From a virus: 43,103 nt of DNA. The stretch is taken from positions 1-43,103 of the IMG/VR virus record IMGVR_UViG_3300031757_001001. One strand, 5' to 3'. This document shows, piece by piece, positions 14,798 to 21,658 of the stretch. Position 1 is the first letter of the stretch. Each line of letters starts with the position of its first letter. The notes beneath the pieces are model-generated. The model searched no databases and had not been told where the DNA came from. It worked only from the letters and a program-made list of their open reading frames with translations. A program made the translations under genes and the position numbers.

Positions 14798-15237
14798 TGT
14801 TGAGACTTCCTTACATGTGAAACCATTACATCTTTAACATTAGACATAACGTCCCGGTCTCTAAATAATTTTCCCACCGCTATTCTGAATCTATAAGGCG
14901 TAAATATATCAAGACTTTCCACCCCTTCTACTTTAGATATTAAAGAATGGGCGGCGGCTGTTATTTTAAAATTAGAGTGCCCGACCCAAAACTTAAAATA
15001 AGTGCTGGCAAGAGAGTGCTCTGTTAGGGGCATAATCCCGAAAGGAGTAAAAATAGTTTGAATACTCTTTACGCTCTCAGACTCTTCTTCGGAAAAGCCT
15101 TCAAAGAAAAGTCCAGTGTCGTCTTTTTCAATTGCTTTATTTTCAAGTTCCGTTTCTATGTCTGCTTCGTATGCGTCTACCCATTTCTCCCAGTAAACAT
15201 TATATCCGCTAGGGATTGGTATGTTATTCTTTTCCAT
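14794..15237 (-). CDS. Hypothetical phage protein
   Basis: 147 residues, acidic N-terminal half with IEKDDTGLFFEGFSEEESE, then TIFTPFGIMPLTEH and a C-terminal FTPYRFRIAVGKLFRDRDVM. The last segment resembles conserved hypothetical proteins of T4-like marine phages, as I recall them. It has GGAGACC before its ATG. It is cotranscribed with the ClpP-like and DERA-like genes. No enzymatic motif seen. Confidence 0.65.
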   Translation of the reverse strand: MEKNNIPIPSGYNVYWEKWVDAYEADIETELENKAIEKDDTGLFFEGFSEEESESVKSIQTIFTPFGIMPLTEHSLASTYFKFWVGHSNFKITAAAHSLISKVEGVESLDIFTPYRFRIAVGKLFRDRDVMSNVKDVMVSHVRKSQQ

Positions 15238-15260
15238 CGTTAGGTCTCCGTGCTCTAAAT

Positions 15261-15674
15261 TTATTGTTCTCTCCTAAAGTTAAACACCTCTGACGGACTT
15301 ACTACAGATTCAAGTTTATTTAATTTTTCCCCTGTGTTCATTAGTGACCATCCAATAAGCACCCTAGAATAAAAATCGTCTTCTTCAGATTCTTCTAATT
15401 CTTTAGACCTATACTCAAGAGACTTTAAAATAAAACTGTTAAGGTCTCCTTTTTCTAGATAGAACAAGAGAAGGGCTAATGTCTCAGCGGATTCTCCAGT
15501 TGTATCACTAAGTTTAAAGTCAACAATAAAATCTCCAGAAGTGCCCTCCCATGTTATTTCCATTTTTCCAGAAGTAACAATCTCTTCTTCGGAAAGTTCT
15601 GGTTCAGGTTCGGGAACTGCTTTCTTCTTATTAAAAGAAACTGAGTTTTTAATAAATCGAATTAAGTCTTTCAT
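15261..15674 (-). CDS. Hypothetical acidic protein, possibly leaderless
   Basis: 137 residues: a short basic N-terminus (MKDLIRFIKNSVSFNKKK), a Pro/Glu linker (PEPEPELSEEE), then a mixed domain with MEITWEGTSGDFIVDFKL and LALLLFYLEKGDLNSFILKS. It resembles conserved hypothetical proteins of marine myophages in style. A TATAAT ends only five bases before the ATG, so transcription may begin at or next to the start codon. No convincing ribosome-binding site is seen. Function unknown. Confidence 0.65.
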   Translation of the reverse strand: MKDLIRFIKNSVSFNKKKAVPEPEPELSEEEIVTSGKMEITWEGTSGDFIVDFKLSDTTGESAETLALLLFYLEKGDLNSFILKSLEYRSKELEESEEDDFYSRVLIGWSLMNTGEKLNKLESVVSPSEVFNFRREQ

Positions 15675-15679
15675 ATAGT

Positions 15680-15685
15680 ATTATA
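15680..15685 (-). promoter_or_regulatory. Candidate -10 (TATAAT) placing transcription start at the ATG
   Basis: The minus strand reads ATGGGGTATAATACTATATG, the last three bases being the start codon of the 15261-15674 gene. The usual 6-7 base gap from the -10 to +1 puts the transcript start at the ATG, which would give a leaderless message. Confidence 0.5.
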
Positions 15686-15713
15686 CCCCATAAAAGAATC
15701 ATTTTGGAATGAG

Positions 15714-15875
15714 TTATGGTTTTTGTTTTTGCAGCTCATACCACAATAGGGCAACATTCGCAAGAGCATAGGCAACCCACATTAACGAATGAGGATAATC
15801 CTTGTCTCTGAAGCAAGATATAGAGACTATTAAGTAGCACGCGGAGGCAATGATAAGAGCGGGAACGGCGTACAT
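15714..15875 (-). CDS. 53-residue two-helix membrane protein
   Basis: ATG 15875 overlaps the upstream stop (TAATG). The product has two hydrophobic helices: MYAVPALIIASACYLIVSIS, then a short CFRDKDYPHS loop, then LMWVAYALANVALLWYEL, and a Gln/Lys tail. The P-A-L-I-I-A, DYPHSLMW and YALAN pattern fits a family of small phage inner-membrane proteins seen in marine phages, as I recall. Role unknown. Confidence 0.7.
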   Translation of the reverse strand: MYAVPALIIASACYLIVSISCFRDKDYPHSLMWVAYALANVALLWYELQKQKP

Positions 15876-16414
15876 TATATTTTATTTTGGTCAAAGAAAA
15901 ACCATCTTTTGTAGTGTTTTATATCTTTTCCCGAGTCAATATCCGCAAGATACGCTAGTAAGTCGTCTATAGAATCGAATATATGTTGGTGAGGAAGCAT
16001 AAAGAACAACCAATTGGGTGCATTTATTTTACCCTGTTGACACCATATTAAGACAGGCTTTTTCTGACTATTAGCCACCGATATCTCTTCATATGTTCCG
16101 CAAGCGTGAACATTAATGTCAATTGACGCGATGATAAAGTCAGAGACATCAACACATCTAAGGTCAAGAGTTCTAATGACCCCATATTCCTTTCTTATCT
16201 TGGAATATTCTCCTCTTATCTTTAAGGACTGTATGTTAGACCTAGTGGTAGAGTCTTCTATCCCTACCTCTACAGGCTTATCACAAGGGTCTAATACTCT
16301 TATTCCAAAGCTCTTTAGGATCGGGCGTATCTTCTGTCTCCACCCTACGCCTCCATCTGGAACCCTATCCATAGCACCGGCTAAATAGGCCCTCATTCCT
16401 TCTAAGCGATTCAT
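15875..16414 (-). CDS. Nucleoside 2-deoxyribosyltransferase-like protein
   Basis: 179 residues. An N-terminal YLAGAMDR (residues 10-17) is the substrate-loop start of the family. Later come LDLRCVDVSDFIIASID and ACGTYEEISVANSQKKPVL, matching the D..VD.SDF...(D) and G.YEE...A motifs that hold the deoxyribose site. A possible catalytic Glu is in TYEE. It would swap bases on deoxyribonucleosides, a salvage activity that fits the neighbouring dUTPase and DERA-like genes. Related proteins occur in large phages, where activity is mostly untested. The ATG overlaps the dUTPase stop. Confidence 0.8.
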   Translation of the reverse strand: MNRLEGMRAYLAGAMDRVPDGGVGWRQKIRPILKSFGIRVLDPCDKPVEVGIEDSTTRSNIQSLKIRGEYSKIRKEYGVIRTLDLRCVDVSDFIIASIDINVHACGTYEEISVANSQKKPVLIWCQQGKINAPNWLFFMLPHQHIFDSIDDLLAYLADIDSGKDIKHYKRWFFFDQNKI

Positions 16415-16833
16415 ACTCCAGTGCTCCCAAAGCCACCAGCTTCTCGACAGGAACTATTTATTTCATTAACTTCTTCTATCTCAAAGGAAGGTAGTTTTTG
16501 AAATAGAATTTGAGCAATTCTGTCATGCCTATTCACTTTAAAGTCTTCTCTTCCTGAATTGTACAGACAAACTTTAACTACTCCTGTGTATCCTGAGTCC
16601 ACGACTCCGGCTAAAACATCTATACCATTCCTAATAGACATTCCCGAGCGAGGCCATATTAGCCCTACGTATCCATTGGGTATTTCTATCTGTATCCCAG
16701 CGTCAATCAACGCTCTCCCTCCCGCCAGTACGGTTGAATCCTCATTGGCATATAGGTCCCAACCAGCATCAGAAGGATGCCCCTTCGAAATCAGCGGGAT
16801 ATCCGGACACGTTTTTTTAATCTTGACCTTCAT
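16411..16833 (-). CDS. dut: dUTP diphosphatase (trimeric dUTPase)
   Basis: 140 residues with all five motifs: DAGWDLYA (I), PRSGMS (II), GVVDSGYTGVVKV (III, with the catalytic Asp), RIAQILF (IV) and REAGGFGSTG (V). The last closes over the active site of the neighbouring subunit. It cleaves dUTP to dUMP and pyrophosphate, keeping uracil out of phage DNA and feeding dTMP synthesis. It overlaps the glycosyltransferase gene by 17 bases. Length is normal for a bacterial/phage trimeric dUTPase. Confidence 0.97.
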   Translation of the reverse strand: MKVKIKKTCPDIPLISKGHPSDAGWDLYANEDSTVLAGGRALIDAGIQIEIPNGYVGLIWPRSGMSIRNGIDVLAGVVDSGYTGVVKVCLYNSGREDFKVNRHDRIAQILFQKLPSFEIEEVNEINSSCREAGGFGSTGV

Positions 16834-17899
16834 CTAATAGTTCCTTTATTCTTTTAGCACAGACTTCCCAGCGGTAACGGAACGCTGTATCTATACCTTC
16901 TTCATTTCTTTCGTACTCTCCTGTTTTCCATTTTTTATAAATACTTCTCATGTGATCTATAAACTGTTCCTCCACACCCTCGAGAGATGCCCACTCTGCT
17001 GAGCCATCAAACCAAATGCCATCATGTGCCGGTTCCTCTTTTAGTGGCTTGACAAGCATACTGTTGGAAGCGTCGCAATATTCTGTATGTGCTGAGTAGT
17101 CGGTTGTTATAACATGCTTACCCATAGACATGAGTTCTAGTATCTCTAAATTCCATCCTTCTGCTCTGCTAGGGAATATACCACACCTTACCTGTTGCAA
17201 GATTGGAATCATATTCTGTTGGGATTGAACTCTATCAATAAGCCTTACTCTAGGGTCTCTGGAATATGCTGTTGTCCATTTAACAGCCTCTTCTGGTGGC
17301 AAGAAAGGATTCTGACACATCATCCACAGCTCGACATCGTCTTCATCTTTGAAGGCTTGCTGAAAAAGTAGAAGCAATAGATCATGCCCTTTTCTTTTTT
17401 CCCACTTCCCACAATTAAAAAATATAAACTTATCATTATCTGGAAGAGAGGTAGACCTATCAAGAGGAGAAAAGAGATCTGTGTCTACGCCAAGTGGAAC
17501 AACGTGAGTCGTAACAGAGGGGACTTCTTTATTTATTACTTCCTTTGCCCACTCCGAGGCAACGAACACATCATCACAGGAAGATAGTTGGTGTTGTCTG
17601 ATCTCATTAAACTTATTTATTTCGAAGAAAGGAAACCCTATAAACCTACCTCTCCCTATCCGTTGTGCCATATCATACTCATGCCATATCTTTATACAGG
17701 GAGCTTCAACATCAAAGCTAGCGCCCTCTTTTAGCATTAAGCTTAGTTCGTCGGCTTCTTCCTGAGAGGAAAAGGAAGGCTCTCCTATTGGGAAAATAGA
17801 TACATTATAACCTTCCTTCTTAAGGCTTTTGCAAATATTCTTTCCTGCTATTCCATATCCCAAGTCGTTAATTGGGGTCATTATATTTAAGTTCTTCAT
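16817..17899 (-). CDS. Glycosyltransferase, GT-B fold (GT4-type)
   Basis: 360 residues. The N-terminal domain starts LNIMTPINDLGYGIAGKNI, and the C-terminal nucleotide-sugar domain has FNCGKWEKRKGHDLLL and GIFPSRAEGWNLEILELMSM. The latter carries the E-x7-E-like motif of GT4 enzymes (donor phosphate and ribose contacts) followed by GKHVITTDYSAHTEY. It transfers a sugar from a nucleotide donor; acceptor unknown. It sits outside the main sugar block, next to dUTPase, and is preceded by an SSB terminator on the same strand. Confidence 0.85.
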   Translation of the reverse strand: MKNLNIMTPINDLGYGIAGKNICKSLKKEGYNVSIFPIGEPSFSSQEEADELSLMLKEGASFDVEAPCIKIWHEYDMAQRIGRGRFIGFPFFEINKFNEIRQHQLSSCDDVFVASEWAKEVINKEVPSVTTHVVPLGVDTDLFSPLDRSTSLPDNDKFIFFNCGKWEKRKGHDLLLLLFQQAFKDEDDVELWMMCQNPFLPPEEAVKWTTAYSRDPRVRLIDRVQSQQNMIPILQQVRCGIFPSRAEGWNLEILELMSMGKHVITTDYSAHTEYCDASNSMLVKPLKEEPAHDGIWFDGSAEWASLEGVEEQFIDHMRSIYKKWKTGEYERNEEGIDTAFRYRWEVCAKRIKELLDEGQD

Positions 17900-17925
17900 T
17901 CCTAGCCTCTTTTAAATGTTCAGAC

Positions 17926-17957
17926 AAAAAAGAAGGGGTAGCATATGCCACCCCTTC
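17926..17957 (-). terminator. Rho-independent terminator after SSB
   Basis: On the minus strand GAAGGGGT-GGCATATGCT-ACCCCTTC forms an 8-bp perfect stem (extendable into the loop) and is followed by six T. It sits between the SSB stop and the glycosyltransferase start. Confidence 0.93.
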
Positions 17958-17984
17958 AGTTTAATTAGCCGGTCCTTAGTCTAA

Positions 17985-18401
17985 TTAAAAGGGGGCGTCG
18001 TCATCAGCGGAAGCTGCGCTAGCTGCCACAGGCTGTAGTGAGGATGCATTATCCCGATTACCTTGTGGGTTAGGATTGGTTGGTGTCAAGTTAATGTTTT
18101 CAGAAACAATAGTTAGTTTGCTTCTCTTGACTCCTTCGTCGGTTTCCCAACTATTAAGCTTCATTCGACCCTCTACCATGATATGCCGACCCTTGGTCAA
18201 CATTGGTGATAGAGTTTCTGCTTGTTTTCCCCAGATCGTAACGTCTACGAAGGTTGCTTCTTCTTGGCGTTCTCCGTTCTTAGTCCAGATTCGGTTAGAA
18301 ACTACACTAACATCAGTAACTGGGGTTCCATTTGGTGTTTGACGCAATTCACTATCTCTAGTAACACGCCCAGTAACAATAACCTTGTTAATATCGCTCA
18401 T
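17985..18401 (-). CDS. ssb: Single-stranded DNA-binding protein
   Basis: 138 residues. The N-terminal OB domain opens NKVIVTGRVTRDSELRQTPN and has the usual TFVDVTIWGKQAETL block. The last residues, DDDAPF, are the acidic tip that recruits partner proteins in bacterial SSBs. It coats single-stranded DNA in replication and recombination. AAGGAG precedes the ATG. The acidic tip suggests it can engage host or phage replication partners. A strong terminator follows it. The length is short for bacterial SSB because the linker is short. Confidence 0.96.
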   Translation of the reverse strand: MSDINKVIVTGRVTRDSELRQTPNGTPVTDVSVVSNRIWTKNGERQEEATFVDVTIWGKQAETLSPMLTKGRHIMVEGRMKLNSWETDEGVKRSKLTIVSENINLTPTNPNPQGNRDNASSLQPVAASAASADDDAPF

Positions 18402-18431
18402 ATTTTATAAGCTCCTTAAAAATAAAAAGTG

Positions 18432-18659
18432 TTAAGCAAGAAGACCACGATAACGGAGAGCCTTGCGTGTCAAGCGACGTGCATATACAGCTCCGTGGGT
18501 CCTCACTAATTTACGAAATTCTCCAGAATACTTGGTTCCAGAAAGTGCGCTGGTGGCATCTTTAACAGAAAACCGTCCGGTTGAAAAGTTATACATAACC
18601 TTTGCTGACCGCTTGGTAGAAAGTAAAGTTGCAAAATCTGTGGTTTCGACAGTTCTCAT
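18432..18659 (-). CDS. 75-residue basic hypothetical protein
   Basis: ATG 18659 was chosen because AAGGAGCATTTCG precedes it; the longer frame to 18728 starts inside the promoter region. The product starts MRTVETTDFATLLSTKRSAK and ends with an Arg-rich stretch (RLTRKALRYRGLLA). It is basic (about 15 Lys/Arg) with no cysteines. It could bind nucleic acid; no family recognised. A promoter candidate sits at 18717. Confidence 0.7.
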   Translation of the reverse strand: MRTVETTDFATLLSTKRSAKVMYNFSTGRFSVKDATSALSGTKYSGEFRKLVRTHGAVYARRLTRKALRYRGLLA

Positions 18660-18716
18660 CGAAATGCTCCTTAAAAAAATCCTTAATAAACCCAATCTTT
18701 TGATTGGTGATATAAT

Positions 18717-18722
18717 ATTATA
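18717..18722 (-). promoter_or_regulatory. Candidate promoter -10 (TATAAT)
   Basis: The minus strand reads ATGTGGTATAATATTATATC, with TGG directly before the hexamer (extended -10 type). It lies about 58 bases before ATG 18659, and about 46 bases past the terminator at 18768. Confidence 0.6.
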
Positions 18723-18767
18723 CCACATTGTTTGCCTGTATAAGAAAAAAAAATGAGAATATAAAAG

Positions 18768-18790
18768 AAAAAGGCGCCTAAATGACGCCT
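18768..18790 (-). terminator. Short rho-independent terminator
   Basis: On the minus strand AGGCG-TCATTTAGG-CGCCT is followed by TTTTTCTTTT. The stem is only 5 bp but GC-rich. It ends the microprotein gene at 18821. Confidence 0.6.
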
Positions 18791-18820
18791 AGAACTTTGT
18801 TTTTATTGTGTGTTACCTTT

Positions 18821-18904
18821 TTAGTCTTTCTTTTTAGACTTCTTAGCTTCCTTTTTAGGGGCTGCTTCCGGCTTCGGTTTGTTTGCTCTTGAATCGTGCG
18901 GCAT
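18821..18904 (-). CDS. 27-residue Lys/Pro-rich microprotein
   Basis: ATG 18904, preceded by AAGGAGCAGTAAA, gives MPHDSRANKPKPEAAPKKEA and a Lys-rich end (KKSKKKD). The strong ribosome-binding site and following terminator support expression. The composition is that of a disordered, very basic peptide like those scattered in T4-like phages. Function unknown. Confidence 0.6.
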   Translation of the reverse strand: MPHDSRANKPKPEAAPKKEAKKSKKKD

Positions 18905-18961
18905 TTTACTGCTCCTTGTATTATTAAAAAAGTTATAACCTTATAGATATATACACCGGGC

Positions 18962-19141
18962 CTAAGTTCTTCTAGCCTTCCCCTTCAGTGTTTTTAGGGA
19001 GATTATTTTTACCTTCTTGTCAGGAAAGTCCCAGCCTGCTTGGGTTTTTATAGTTTCAGAAGCTTCTTTTTTGTCTGAGGCGAACACTTCTTCTTCAAAC
19101 GTATTATTACCGACTCGATAGCGTACTAAAAAGCTTTCCAT
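18962..19141 (-). CDS. 59-residue hypothetical protein
   Basis: ATG 19141 has GGAGGAGTA directly upstream and overlaps the stop of the next gene. The product opens MESFLVRYRVGNNTFEEEVF, then ASDKKEASETIKTQAGWDFP and a basic C-terminus (KGKARRT). It is a small beta-alpha-beta-like domain whose SDKKEA and KTQAGWDFP parts recall host-interaction or dsDNA-modifier peptides of phages, but I cannot name it. Function unknown. Confidence 0.65.
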   Translation of the reverse strand: MESFLVRYRVGNNTFEEEVFASDKKEASETIKTQAGWDFPDKKVKIISLKTLKGKARRT

Positions 19142-19323
19142 TACTCCTCCTTGGGTTTCCTAAAGGGTCTAGGCCTTTGTCTTGATTCATAGTTCATTGC
19201 ATCTATCATTCTTTGTACTTGGTTCTCTTCTCTAAGATCCTTTCTCTTGAGCATCAATTTTCTAAGTTTTGCTTTCTTTCTTTTCTGTTGTTTCTTAAAC
19301 TTACCTTTGTTCTGATAATCCAT
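19141..19323 (-). CDS. 60-residue very basic protein
   Basis: The product is almost all Lys, Arg, Gln and Glu: MDYQNKGKFKKQQKRKKAKL, then RKLMLKRKDLREENQV and a Pro/Arg-rich end (RQRPRPFRKPKEE). It is probably a helix that binds nucleic acid. The stop (TAA) overlaps the next ATG. It is the gene immediately downstream of the tmRNA on the same strand. Confidence 0.6.
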   Translation of the reverse strand: MDYQNKGKFKKQQKRKKAKLRKLMLKRKDLREENQVQRMIDAMNYESRQRPRPFRKPKEE

Positions 19324-19348
19324 TTGATGTATTCCTATTTAAATTTAG

Positions 19349-19689
19349 TGGACATGGCGGGATTTGCACCCGCGTCCCTCGTTATATCCTTATTAATATC
19401 TACATTGTTATTACATTGTATTCACACAAAGTAAAAAGTTATCCGATTTGTCGGAGTCAGATGGGATACCATCATTTCACTTTTAATTCAAGTAGTGAAC
19501 ACTCTATCTAAGTACGACTTAGCCCGTTACCATTTGGGTGATAAGGCATGGTAAGCCCCAGTAGCTAGGCTACAATCGCGAAACTGTGTTCAGCAATTAA
19601 AAAGTTTAGCCAATTTTTAAAGTAGCCGCTTGGCTAACTACTCAATGCAACTAATAGTTCAAGTAACAGGTCGAATCTGGTTCATGCCC
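19349..19689 (-). ncRNA. ssrA: Transfer-messenger RNA (tmRNA)
   Basis: A complete 341-nt one-piece tmRNA. The tRNA-like ends pair perfectly: GGGCATG at the 5' end and CATGTCC plus discriminator A at the 3' end. The 5' side continues AACCAGATTCGACCTG (tmRNA D-arm hallmark). The T-arm is GCGGG-TGCAAAT-CCCGC within the tmRNA consensus GGACGCGGGTGCAAATCCCG. A pseudoknot forms from AGTAG/CTACT and TTAGCCAA/TTGGCTAA. Eleven bases later, GCT starts the tag ORF (19594 down to 19565): AEHSFAIVA then TAG. CCA is not encoded. It rescues ribosomes stalled on broken mRNAs. Confidence 0.95.
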
Positions 19690-19694
19690 ATACT

Positions 19695-19883
19695 TTAGTT
19701 AACTTTCTTCTCTTCGCATTTTCCTTCAGAGCATTTTTTATCATTTGAAGCTTCAAATTGCAACGAGTTTTCACATTCTTGTAGGTGCTGTACTAGCTCT
19801 TGCATCTCTTGTTGGCGGCTTTCAATTCTATGTTTGATACTCTGAATGTATCCTTGGCTCATTTCTTCTAAAGTAATTGACAT
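19695..19883 (-). CDS. 62-residue coiled-coil hypothetical protein
   Basis: The product opens MSITLEEMSQGYIQSIKHRI and continues as a charged amphipathic helix (ESRQQEMQELVQHLQECEN), then a Cys-containing Lys/Glu tail (CSEGKCEEKK). It has no signal peptide. It lies just upstream of the tmRNA on the same strand. Function unknown. Confidence 0.6.
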   Translation of the reverse strand: MSITLEEMSQGYIQSIKHRIESRQQEMQELVQHLQECENSLQFEASNDKKCSEGKCEEKKVN

Positions 19884-19885
19884 TT

Positions 19886-20344
19886 CTACATACCTCTTGT
19901 CTTGCTTATAGCTGATTTAAATTTTAGTAAATTGCTGGAAGATTCTGTCTTTTCTCCTCCAACTCCGTAAACTTCTAGTATTCCTAGTTCTTTGCAAAGA
20001 TTTGTCTCTGGAGCCTCTCCTTCTTTCCTGTCTCCGCCATTAGCAAATATCATATGATCAAAGAATGGGCCTATTGAATACTTGTTCCAAATGGAGGATA
20101 GGGTCTTTACCACAGAAGCATCTGTATCTATAGATACTACAGCCTCATTGACATCTCCTATGGAAGAGACTATTCTTTTTCTTTCTTGCTCTCCCATAAA
20201 AGGTCTAGACCCTTTAATTATCACCTGCCTGTCACTATTTATTATAGCAATAAGGTAGTCCCCTAGTTTTTTTGCGTTTTCAATATAGTCTAAATGTCCT
20301 ATATGAAGGGGATTAAAATATCCAGAAATAACAACTACTTTCAT
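19886..20344 (-). CDS. Cytidylyltransferase-like sugar-phosphate nucleotidyltransferase
   Basis: 152 residues of the RfaE-C/TagD-type nucleotidyltransferase fold. GYFNPLHIGHLDYIENAKKL gives the HxGH nucleotide site near residues 9-22; ISSIG..N and KGSRPFMGEQERKRIV are the second family blocks. Length equals that of HldE C-domain or HddC-like enzymes. It would attach a nucleotide (ADP, GDP or CTP) to a heptose or similar 1-phosphate. It overlaps the HAD phosphatase gene and follows a GHMP kinase, a set known from heptose and capsule pathways. Confidence 0.82.
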   Translation of the reverse strand: MKVVVISGYFNPLHIGHLDYIENAKKLGDYLIAIINSDRQVIIKGSRPFMGEQERKRIVSSIGDVNEAVVSIDTDASVVKTLSSIWNKYSIGPFFDHMIFANGGDRKEGEAPETNLCKELGILEVYGVGGEKTESSSNLLKFKSAISKTRGM

Positions 20345-20685
20345 ATCTCTACCCCTCCAAGTCCTGCGTCTCTGTCTACGTTAACAGCAAATGCGGTATC
20401 GTTTCCGTTAGGCCTTCTATCATTAATAACAATACGCTGGCCTTTACTTATTCCCATCACAAGCAAATCATAGGGAACACCCAGTCTTCCAAGCTGTCTT
20501 TCTGTCGTTCCTCTTAAGCTCTCCCTTCTGGCTGTAGTCAGGATTATTTTGTATTCCTTAGAGCACCACTCATTCATTCTTTCCCTTACTCCCGGAAGGA
20601 GAGATGCCTCCTTAAGAGAAATATCACTAAATGTTCCTTTGTGCTCCAGTAGAGTTCCATCTATATCAACGAATAAAGTTTTCAT
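20341..20685 (-). CDS. HAD-superfamily phosphatase
   Basis: 114 residues. The HAD motif I is VDIDGTLL (DxDGT), motif II is LTTARRES, and the C-terminal acidic motif is IVINDRRPNG. This is the short, cap-less capsule-biosynthesis phosphatase type. It would remove a phosphate from a sugar bisphosphate, such as heptose 1,7-bisphosphate. It sits between the GHMP kinase and the nucleotidyltransferase, the order expected in a heptose-nucleotide pathway. It is shorter than GmhB (about 190 residues). Confidence 0.82.
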   Translation of the reverse strand: MKTLFVDIDGTLLEHKGTFSDISLKEASLLPGVRERMNEWCSKEYKIILTTARRESLRGTTERQLGRLGVPYDLLVMGISKGQRIVINDRRPNGNDTAFAVNVDRDAGLGGVEI

Positions 20686-20689
20686 AAAA

Positions 20690-21658
20690 TCACCTATTTA
20701 TTATCTTAGACCCTTCTTCATCTATTGCGAAATCAATATAATTATTTTTATATTCCCTTTTTACCCTTAGCTTGGAGTCCTCGTCTTCCATTATGCCAAA
20801 GATAAAGCCAGCACGTCCGGCTCCTAAAAGCTTTCCTCCAATCATTCCATTGTCTTTTAGTTTTTTATAAAGTAAATCTACATCCGAAGAAGATATCAAA
20901 TCAGATAGCTTCTTTTTTGCTTCCCACGAGTCTTCGAGTAGTCCACCAATTTTTTCAATATCTGATTCTAAAAAATATTCATACGCTGTTCTGGCTGTCT
21001 CTAAGATTCTTTTTTTGTTTTCGGTATTCTTTTCTTGACCTATCTCTCTAGCTATTTGAAAGGACTTTCTTGTTTTGCCAGTGTAAACTAATATGCTTCT
21101 GGATATAAAATCACTCTTAAATTCTTCGCTTACTGGCATTGGCTTAACTTCAAAATCTCCACACTTCTTTATACTTATTGAATTAAGGCCGCCATATGAT
21201 GCCCAGATTTGATCCTGCATGCCTCCGGGTTCGTCTAGTATTTTCCTCTCTATTTCTATTGCCATCTGCGCGATACTCTTTTTGCAAAAAGATTTTTCGG
21301 TTAATGCATATAAAGAGTTCAGGAGACCTACTATAAATGAGGAGGAGGAACCTGTTCCAGTTTGCGATGGAAGGTCGCTAAAGTGATTGAGTTCTAATCC
21401 AAACTCCACATTGCAATAGTCAATGACCCCTTTTATTGCGAGGTGTTCAATGTCTTCATTGGAATTAAGTATCTCGGTTTTTGAGTATGTTAATCTTGTT
21501 TTATACGGGAGTATTAAAGGAGTTTTTCTTGCAGAAAGATACGTATACTTATTCAGACAGAACCCAATAAGGAATGAACCAAACTTGGAATAAAAGGAAT
21601 CGTAATCTGTAGAGCCCCCAAATAAGGAAACCCTAAAAGGTGTTTTTGATATAATCAT
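20690..21658 (-). CDS. GHMP kinase, heptose-7-phosphate kinase-like (HddA)
   Basis: 322 residues. GTGSSSSFIVGLLNSLYAL is the GHMP phosphate loop; the N-terminal ISKTPFRVSLFGGSTDYDSF is the GHMP start; KLLGAGRAGFIFGI near the C-terminus is the GHMP motif 3. It belongs to the D-glycero-D-manno-heptose 7-phosphate kinase/fucokinase-like branch. It would phosphorylate a sugar at C1. The sedoheptulose-7-phosphate isomerase (GmhA) normally needed before it is not seen in the window. The stop of the upstream SDR gene overlaps its ATG. Confidence 0.85.
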   Translation of the reverse strand: MIISKTPFRVSLFGGSTDYDSFYSKFGSFLIGFCLNKYTYLSARKTPLILPYKTRLTYSKTEILNSNEDIEHLAIKGVIDYCNVEFGLELNHFSDLPSQTGTGSSSSFIVGLLNSLYALTEKSFCKKSIAQMAIEIERKILDEPGGMQDQIWASYGGLNSISIKKCGDFEVKPMPVSEEFKSDFISRSILVYTGKTRKSFQIAREIGQEKNTENKKRILETARTAYEYFLESDIEKIGGLLEDSWEAKKKLSDLISSSDVDLLYKKLKDNGMIGGKLLGAGRAGFIFGIMEDEDSKLRVKREYKNNYIDFAIDEEGSKIINR

